Part shown: positions 56,981-64,000 of the stretch, in pieces
How the letters are laid out: each line of letters begins with the position of its first letter
How positions within the stretch are numbered: the stretch's first letter is position 1
Origin: Rhipicephalus microplus
Taxonomy: Eukaryota > Arthropoda > Arachnida > Ixodida > Ixodidae
Direction of reading: 5' to 3'
DNA: 64,000 nt
Assembly (NCBI RefSeq): GCF_043290135.1
Contig: NC_134707.1
Span: 76,278,987-76,342,986, forward strand
Made by a program: the position numbers and the translations under genes
Notes under the pieces: model-generated
Databases searched by the model: none
Seen by the model: only the letters and a program-made list of their open reading frames with translations
What the model was told of the DNA's origin: nothing

Positions 56981-57070
56981 TTATATTTCCTTGCAGGATT
57001 GGAGCAAATCACTCAGTTTTTTCTCGTTGACTAAAGCTAGCAACGTCGTTATTTCATCATCTGTCCACAT
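56981..57070 (-). pseudogene. Possible Myb/SANT-like domain fragment
   Basis: On the minus strand ATG 57070 begins MWTDDEITTLLALVNEKKLS, which resembles the first helix of the Myb/SANT-like domain common in arthropod Harbinger accessory proteins and host regulators. It stops after 29 residues at TAA, with no GT donor at the end of the similarity. It may be a broken first exon or a chance match. Confidence 0.3.
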
Positions 57071-59055
57071 GGTGCGTGGAGCCCGCGAGGATGTCACCGT
57101 GCCTAGCGCGCGCGTACCCGCCGACAGAGAAAGAGCAAGTGATGGGGACAGGGGAAGCGGAGACCGCGACGGGCGGTCACGAGCCGTCAACTCAGCGCGA
57201 CCGGTTATACATGCCCTTTCTGAGCGCGGCGAGTTCGGTGAACCTACCCCCTAGGGGTCGACGGGACTCGCCGCGACGACTCTCCGCCCCGACGCGTCCG
57301 CTTATACATGGGGAGGGCGAGTCCAGAAAACCTGTTTATTTCGACTCAACGCGCCCTCGTCGGGTCTATGTAAACGGGCCTAATGACCATGCTTTCCGGA
57401 CTGAGGGTGTATGCAAGACGGTTGTTAAAATTGCTGTTGGAGATGACGCGCGAGCAGGACTTTTACTGTGGAATCTCTTACAAGACCACAACGACGGCCG
57501 ATTTTGATGGGATAGTCCAGCACGGCCGGTGCTGGTGTCCATAGCATGCATCGGGTACAGTGACAAAAACGAGAGCACAGTTCCAGCAGATTTCGAACCC
57601 AGCAACTCTTCGTGGCACTTGGCTCTTGTACCGCAGAGTCACGCCAGCACTTGAAATTCCTCCAAAAAAAGACCCTTCGCAGGTGTTATGTTGGACGAGA
57701 AATTGTGTTTACAGAGGTAATATAGCGCGTTAGAGGAGTTAAGCATCAGGCATCACCGCCTGCGCGTTGCTTTACAAGCCTGTGGTTAATGCTTCCTCCT
57801 AATTACTAAGAGCATAGCCATAGTTCTCCGTCATCAGCCACATCATCAACAAAGCGTATAGAATGCCTTGCAGAAGCTTAGCGGGTAGCTTACCTTTGTA
57901 CAAAATGATGAATAATGGCCTAGTGGGTGCTTCCAAAAATTATAATTTATGGTGTAGTGGGTACCTTGCGACTGTACTTGTAGTATTAGCATCAAAGAAG
58001 TTTACATTAGGCTGTTTAAATGCTGCCCTGGCTTTCGATGTGACCTTGCTGTATAGAAAGGGATGGAGTAGATAACCAAACAAGAACTGCAGGTGAAAAG
58101 CTTATGCATGTAACAGTGAACACTGTGGATGAATACCTATGAGCACGAGTGAGTAGAGAGCCTATAAATGAATTGGGAGCTCGAGTAATGTAGCAAATCG
58201 GGCTAGTCAGAACCTAGTCATGATGATCTGCATAAATAGGACACAAAAAACAAGAAAGCTAGACAAGACCGCTGTAGTGATGAGGCAAAAGGACCGAAGC
58301 GGGCGTAAAATCGTGGAAGCGTTGCAAACAATAAAAGTAAAAGACAAAGGCGCGAACCAGCCTGCAATCTCTCTCACAGAGGCTGACGTTTTATATCAGC
58401 AGCATATGTGATTAGATGCTTTGCGTGGGGGCAGGTAATGTTTTGTTAGTGCCTTTCTTTCTGTTCATATATGCCACGTTTTTTTTTTCCCGCAAGATTT
58501 TCAATTGTTAGACAGCACTTGAGTCGTCTACATTCTTGCTTTTCGTGCCCTACCTGTGGTGACCATCACGACATTGGTAGCTCAGTATATAAGAAATATG
58601 TGCATTTACAGTTTCAGAGCGGACCGAGCGCACACTGCTGTTTATTGGTGAATGAAAAAGTCGCTACCAATGTACTCGTACTGAGTGCAAGCAGTAGATT
58701 CTCAGTAAATGGGGAATCTCTTAAACAGAAATGCTGCTTCACTGAAACAATCCCCTCTACTATGATTGGTTTTGTACTTTAATTCCGCTCCCTTATTATT
58801 CTCTCAATAAGTGCAATTCCTGCTAAGCGGAACGTTACGAGTGGCCACTGGCGAGGGTCTCGTTCTGGAAAACATGGTGCCTCCAGGTAGTATTCGAGAG
58901 ATTATCAGTCAGCTGCCAGCTTGTAATAGGTTCACGTGCTACGTGACACCAAACTGGCTGGTAATAAGTGTTCCACCCTCGCCATCATGGCTACTGGTGG
59001 CGCTGACATATGCTTCCACATTTAATGCACGTATATATCCCATGTAGTAGACGGA
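57071..59055. other. No recognisable gene
   Basis: GC-rich to 57400, AT-rich beyond. No domain or repeat identified. Confidence 0.4.
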
Positions 59056-59061
59056 GGGATA

Positions 59062-59243
59062 GCCGCCCTGGTAGCTCATTTGGTAGAGCATTGCAGGCGT
59101 TACTCGAATGTGCCAGGTTCAACCCCTGACCACAGCAAGTAATCTTTTTGTCCACCTTTCCGTCTTCACATTTATATTAGAACTATTTCTAACAACATCC
59201 CCAATACTTTCCTCTGCATGGTTGTCTGTTAGATCTCATCAAT
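59062..59243 (+). mobile_element. Second type of tRNA-derived SINE
   Basis: The tRNA-like head has a good A box (GTAGCTCATTTGGTAGAGCA) and B box (CAGGTTCAACCCCTG), but the tRNA 3' half is followed by TAATCTTTTTGTCCACCTTT and a CACATTTATATTA segment, a body I associate with arthropod SINEs. It is unrelated to the more common SINE here. Confidence 0.7.
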
Positions 59244-59487
59244 AGTTTGTAACAATGTGAAATGACTGGCTGGGAGCATGTCCACGCTTTCTCGACCACA
59301 CTGTGGTTTTCGGCCGTCTGGCCATGGCTCCAAATGAGTAAAGGTGTTTTTCTTGTTTTTGCCAAGGTGTATTGTTCCGAAGGCTCCCGCTGATGCCTGG
59401 CCCTGAGCCCATAATGTTTTCCTTTACCTTTCAGTGGGCCAGAAGCAGCTGCTCTCACTCTAATGAAATTGAGCTCCTTCGTCATAG

Positions 59488-59715
59488 AACATAATTGTTT
59501 GGGCTTAACGTCCCAAAACCGCACTATGATTATAAGGGACGCTGTAGTGGAGTGCCACAGAAGTTTTTTACCACCTGGGGTTCTTTAATGTAAAACGTAA
59601 GTACATGGGCATCTAGCATTTTAACATTCGTCGAAAATGTGCTCGCCACAGCCCAGGATTTGATCTCTGAACTTTCGAGTCAGCAGTTGAGCACGATGAC
59701 TAGATTATTGTGGCA
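59488..59715 (-). mobile_element. Tick SINE, diverged
   Basis: GGGCTTAACGTCCCAAAACC, GGACGCTGTAGTGGAGTGCC and CACCTGGGGTTCTTTAATGT are the reverse SINE blocks. The head region near 59640-59715 is badly eroded. Confidence 0.8.
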
Positions 59716-60170
59716 GGTTCAGTTTCCTTATCGGTGTATTAACTCCAAGCACAGATTTTGGTTGGTTCGCCCTCTATCTATTAATGTAGGTTTCCCCAGA
59801 ATTGCTTCAGAAGAACAACGCTTTATTTTTAATGCAATGATTTATAAAAAAAAATTCTGCTAAAACATCCGTAGCCAATATGGCTAGTCAGGAATCCGTT
59901 ACAAACAAGGCATTTTGTGGTTTAATTAGCGAGTGTAATCTTTACACTCAGAATTCTATCACAAATCACATATTCAAATGTAAGAAAAAATAAATATAGA
60001 AATATTGTGACCTGTACACACATTTTAATGACATTAATATGGTAAGTAGTCCAGTCACCATGTTAATGTTTGTCTTGGAGTTTTGTTACAGACACTCGCT
60101 TCTGAGTACCTGTTCGCCGAAATTTTGGAGATGCTGTTTCCTGAAGTCTTGTGGCTTCTGTTCTTGGCAG
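59716..60170. other. No recognisable feature; probably intron
   Basis: AT-rich sequence directly upstream of a candidate exon. Confidence 0.4.
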
Positions 60171-60377
60171 GGCTTTGAGCCCCGAGGCACAGTGCTGGCT
60201 CTGCGGCTGGCTGCCTGGAAGACCCTGCAGGACGCGTCCACTTGGGACGGTATGCTGTCCATGTACTCGGAGCCGCAGGACGTCACCAAGAAGCCCAGGA
60301 CCGCCACGACAGCGCCACCTGTTGTCGGAGCTTCTCCCATCCCGCCCTTGGTGCTGCCCTCTGGCAATGACGGAGAG
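60171..60377 (+). CDS. Candidate internal exon of an unidentified host gene
   Basis: The 207-nt segment lies between acceptor TTCTTGGCAG and donor GAG|GTGAGC, is open in phase 0 throughout, and is much GC-richer than its surroundings. It encodes GFEPRGTVLALRLAAWKTLQ, then DASTWDGMLSMYSEPQDVTK and a Pro/Ala-rich tail. I do not recognise the family. The phase fits the next candidate exon at 62444. Its first and last exons would lie outside or unseen. Confidence 0.5.
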
Positions 60378-62443
60378 GTGAGCACTTAGCATAACTTCAT
60401 AACTTTAACCAGGAAGCTTTTCTTTTAGATCAATCCTTGCAGATTTCTGTGTGGCTTTATGCTATAGGAACAGGTGGTTGTCAGGTATCCCTTTCGTAAC
60501 CCTTGCACCACATTTTTGGATTCTGTAGAACTCATTTGCAACATTCAGTATATGGGGGCATCAAGTTGTCGACGAATTTTCCTTCACACTTCCAGTTGCA
60601 AGCTTCCTGGCTGGCCAAATTGGAAGGACAACTGCTCAAGAAGAGTGTTTGTCTTGATCCTCGGAACAGGCCAAATTTTTCATCAACTACAGCTTTTTTT
60701 TTTGAGAAATCTAGATAAATTTTTCTGTGGTTTCGTACTATACACGGGTACTGCTTGTCAGTTATCCCTTTTATTATAAAGTCTGAAACAGCTACAGTTT
60801 GCAGATTGTGCAAATTCGTGACAGGTCATCAACAAAAGCATTGTTTTTGGCAAAAGGCAATTGGCAAGACATTATGGGAGCCATGCTGAAATAGCAAGAT
60901 ATGTGAGCATGTGTCCTGTAGTCTCTCACTCAGTCCTAGTGAAATAAGCAATTGCCCTGGTGCTGAAGTGTTTATTACAAACTCGTACAGCATGTGTGGG
61001 TTAGGGTGTACTTGCATTCTTATAATACTTGATCTGCAGTGTTTCATGCCTTGATTTCTTGTGCGTGGCTGCAACTGCACTTGTTGATGTGTTTGTTTTT
61101 CAGAAAATTCTCTATGCTCTCCCTGTAAAGAGGGGCACCTCTGCAGAACTTGTGTCTAAAGCTACTACAATCTTGACAGTCAGGACGAAGGGCCGAAATG
61201 TCTGATTAATGAATGTGAATGGAGAGACTGGAGTATGTCACCTTCTGAAGCCTCATAAAAAACGAAAAAAAAGGTTGAGACCATTTCACTTGTTAAAGGT
61301 GGGCAACCAGTGGAGCCGACAGACACAAGATCTTCTTGGGCAGTTGTCTAAGGGATGCATAGGCGTAGAATTTTGTTGTAACGCCTGCTCTTCCCCAGGA
61401 TGCCATGTACGGATGGCATCGGCATTGCGTCTTGTAATGTTTGTGAGCATCTTAAGCAGCGCCCTAAAGAGCAGGAGTTCAAATGCATGTTTGAGCGTCG
61501 CGATTCCCATGGAGGGCTTTTTTTTGCCACCAATACATCACTGTATGACAAACCATGACGGATGCACCGTCACCATAGACTGTCTGGAGACAGCAGCTGC
61601 TGTTGTTCTTGGTTCACGCACTCAGTGATTCGCTTGAAAGTAGCATATAATAGCTCCCACATTAACCAACTAGCTCTGCTCGTCATATTTTGTTGCCTTC
61701 TGGAGGAGCACCGGCATGAATTTTAAATACTTTCCGATTGTCGCTCTAAAGAAAATCGCTGGTGTCCAGAGCCCTTATACGGGTATTGTGGTGCCTGGGA
61801 ATACATTGGATATATTTTCTTAATACTGCTCCCATTGTTTGTTTGTTCAGATCTATTTATTCAGATACCTACAGCGCCCAATGGGCATTATTGTATGGCA
61901 GAAAACAAAGATGAATACTTTACAGGTAGCATAAAATATTCAAAGGTAACATCACAAGACCAGCAATACGTTTGAAATTATAGATAACAAAAGAAACACT
62001 CCCTTTCAATATCGTAGGGGCAGCTTCTCGGTGACGTGTCATTGAGATGTGACATTGTGGGAAGACAGCAACTTGTGACGTACTACAGGGAGATCTCTCA
62101 CCTGCTTGTGACACACGTGAACGGTAATGAGTTGATTACCTCGACAGTGATTTTCGCAGTTTAGGTCGCCTTCAGCACGCAGAGTTCACGAACTCTGTAG
62201 AGCTGTGTTGACTCGTTGGGATAACCTCTGACGCGGCGGGGCTGCCCTGTCGTTGCTCAGCAATAAAAACTTGAAAATTACAGTAAAATATGTTATACGT
62301 GTTGTCTGGCTCCGATGTGTGGTGAACATTAATACTGGATTCTAAAGAAACAAAAAAAAATTCCTTTCGCCAAATTCCAAAACCTTGTCAATACTCCTTG
62401 AACGTGTCTTCTTCTGTCTTTTAATTTCTGATTCTCCTTTCAG
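60378..62443. other. Probable intron, no other gene seen
   Basis: AT-rich sequence between two phase-compatible candidate exons. Open frames here have no domains. Confidence 0.45.
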
Positions 62444-62690
62444 CAGGAAACTCCATCAAACGGGAGTCAGCCAGAAGTGCCCCCCGCAGACGAAGAGGAG
62501 GGCTCATACGATCGGCTCGGCCAGAGTCCGCCGGCATCCAAAGGCCGCGAACGCAAGAAAGACCCTCAGGACGCCCGGTCGGAGCCGGGGAGGTCGCGCC
62601 GGAAGTTCGGCCCCATGTGGAAGCGTCAGGCAGAAGGCGCGCCGAGGAATCGTCAGCGGCCACGCTACTTCTGCAGCGAGCCATGTACGA
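62444..62690 (+). CDS. Candidate exon of the same unidentified gene, 3' end uncertain
   Basis: After a pyrimidine tract and a CAGCAG tandem acceptor the frame is open in phase 0 and encodes a hydrophilic, charged region: an acidic PPADEEEGSYDRLGQ stretch, then basic GRERKKDPQ, RSRRKFGPMWKRQ and RNRQRPRYF. No fold is apparent and it looks disordered. I cannot place the donor; the frame itself runs on to 62728. GC content is high relative to the flanks, which supports coding. Confidence 0.5.
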
Positions 62691-62728
62691 TATTTTATAT
62701 TCTGTTGACTTTATGCAGGGTGTCTTAG

Positions 62729-63660
62729 CTAACTTGCGCATAGTACAGCTGAACCCCTCTATAAGAGACATGCACCAGGCACCAATGTTTTTTATATGAC
62801 ATATCTCTCATAATCATTGCACAACATGTGCACTTTCCTATGGCCTGTATTTTTTTGTAGGCACGCTGGTGTCTCTTATACCTATTTGTCTGTTATATCA
62901 GTGTCTCTTATAAAGGGGTTCGACTACATTACAAAAACAAACACTTATTAAACGCATCCAGTTGGGCCTGTATTGTTACAAGCCATTAGCAGGTTGTCTG
63001 GATGTTTTCTCTTGATGTCCCAATCTGTGTAATTAACAAAAAATAACATTGCCTAATTAATCTATATGGGCCAATGAACGGGCTCTGACACCTGCAAAAC
63101 TTGCTCGCTACTTCATGCAGAAGGCCGTGGCAATCGCACTCTGCAAATATCACAGTGCAGTGCGTCGTGGTGACACTCCACTTCGAAAAAAAAAATTCCC
63201 ACGATCCTCTCCTGCGTCTGTCCGATCTCATCGTACACGCAGTGACGAAATGTTGAGCACAGTTTGCATCACCAGCTTCGTCGATTGGTTCTGTACGCTG
63301 TGCGACACATTTGCAGTTTGGGGCGCGCTTTTACCGTGCCTTTTCACCGTGTTGCCAGGTTTAACCTGGCACTGCTCTGACACGAGGGACACAGAAGAAC
63401 CCTTTCTTGGTCGTCTGCATTGTGGCCATTGTCGCCTAGGGGGTGTTGTCACAATGGGCTACCCCAACCCTCCTGGCTTTGAGAAGGGTGGGTATATAAG
63501 TCGAGCGAAAAACCAAAACCAGCCAAAGCAGGTTGTTTTACACCCTGTAACATTCTTATTGCTGCACTTATTCGTAAAACTCTTGTGGCAGCATGTCCAT
63601 ATCATACAAGAGTACAGTTATCATTTCACACATTTTTGACTGGGGCGCTGTTTACTGGCC
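62729..63660. other. No recognisable gene
   Basis: No domain or known repeat. The open frame at 63115-63639 lacks any support. Confidence 0.4.
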
Positions 63661-63776
63661 AATGTTGCTGAACAAGCATTATCGTTTTCCTACTGAATAT
63701 TTTTCACTAAAGGCACTATAGTGCCTTTACTAAAAAATATTCAGTAGAAAAATGTTAATATTTGTTCAGCAACATT
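63661..63776. repeat. 116-bp imperfect palindrome (MITE-like foldback)
   Basis: Two 58-bp arms, centred on CACTA|TAGTG at 63718/63719, match at about 51 of 58 positions. The outer ends are AATGTTGCTGAACAA and its complement; the inner parts include CTACTGAATATTTTT and AAAGGCACTA. Confidence 0.88.
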
Positions 63777-64000
63777 AAAATATTTCATGTATGCTAAGCT
63801 AGCTACCTTGTTTAATTTTTTGCAGCTCTTCATTTAAGTAGGCAGAATTGAAATTACACTTAGTGCAAGTTAGCTGAAGCACCCTGTACACTCACGCAAT
63901 GGTCTTGGCCGTGTAAAAGTCACCTCCTGAACTTCGTTAAAAAAGCCACCCCAAAAGTGTTTGAAAATCACCTGTGTGTTAGCAGCGCCCTTGGTTTTGG
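63777..64000. other. No recognisable feature
   Basis: AT-rich sequence to the end of the window; nothing seen. Confidence 0.4.

Noticed and set aside
59062..59140. Possible tRNA gene with good A and B boxes
   Set aside because: No acceptor stem closes it and a SINE body follows.
1..64000. CRISPR array, operons, bacterial promoters or insertion sequences
   Set aside because: The window is animal DNA with introns and eukaryotic retrotransposons; the short repeats are microsatellites or SINE tails.

Overview
This window is animal nuclear DNA, most likely from a hard tick (Ixodidae, probably a metastriate such as Rhipicephalus). The main clue is about a dozen copies of a tRNA-derived SINE that resembles the tick SINE known as Ruka, together with CR1-, I- and Tx1-type LINEs of the sort that crowd tick genomes. 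Genes are sparse, have introns and AATAAA/ATTAAA signals, and show no operons or Shine-Dalgarno sites.

Layout. 1-6 kb: a decayed CR1-like LINE whose ORF1 carries an SGNH esterase-like domain. 6-13 kb: a P-element/THAP9-type transposase gene with 11 inferred exons, seven of them short symmetric phase-1 exons, broken by only a few point lesions and hit by several SINEs. 14-18.4 kb: a 5'-truncated LINE end (minus) and a 5'-truncated Tx1-like LINE. 18.4-21.6 kb: a degenerate tandem array, then a THAP-domain gene (minus strand) bracketed by long imperfect inverted repeats, which I read as a small DNA transposon. 22.9-34.4 kb: a full-length I-like LINE with a 9-bp target duplication, split in ORF2 by a BEL/Pao LTR retrotransposon with near-identical 142/143-bp LTRs and a 5-bp target duplication. 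34.9-35.4 kb: tandem repeats and a hairpin. 36.7-42.9 kb: a young Ty3/Gypsy element (434-bp LTRs, 4 differences) inserted in a SINE, with a textbook -1 frameshift signal between gag and pol. 43-49 kb: mostly unannotatable sequence with repeat fragments.

49.97-50.52 kb holds the one clear, intact host gene: a heterochromatin protein 1 (HP1/CBX) homologue with chromodomain and chromoshadow domain in one exon. Beyond it lie a miRNA-like hairpin (51.7 kb), more LINE and SINE remnants, two candidate exons of an unidentified host gene (60.17 and 62.44 kb), and a 116-bp palindrome at 63.7 kb. The chief interest is the nested insertion history, the Gypsy frameshift cassette, the modular exons of the P-type transposase, and the TIR-bounded THAP gene.
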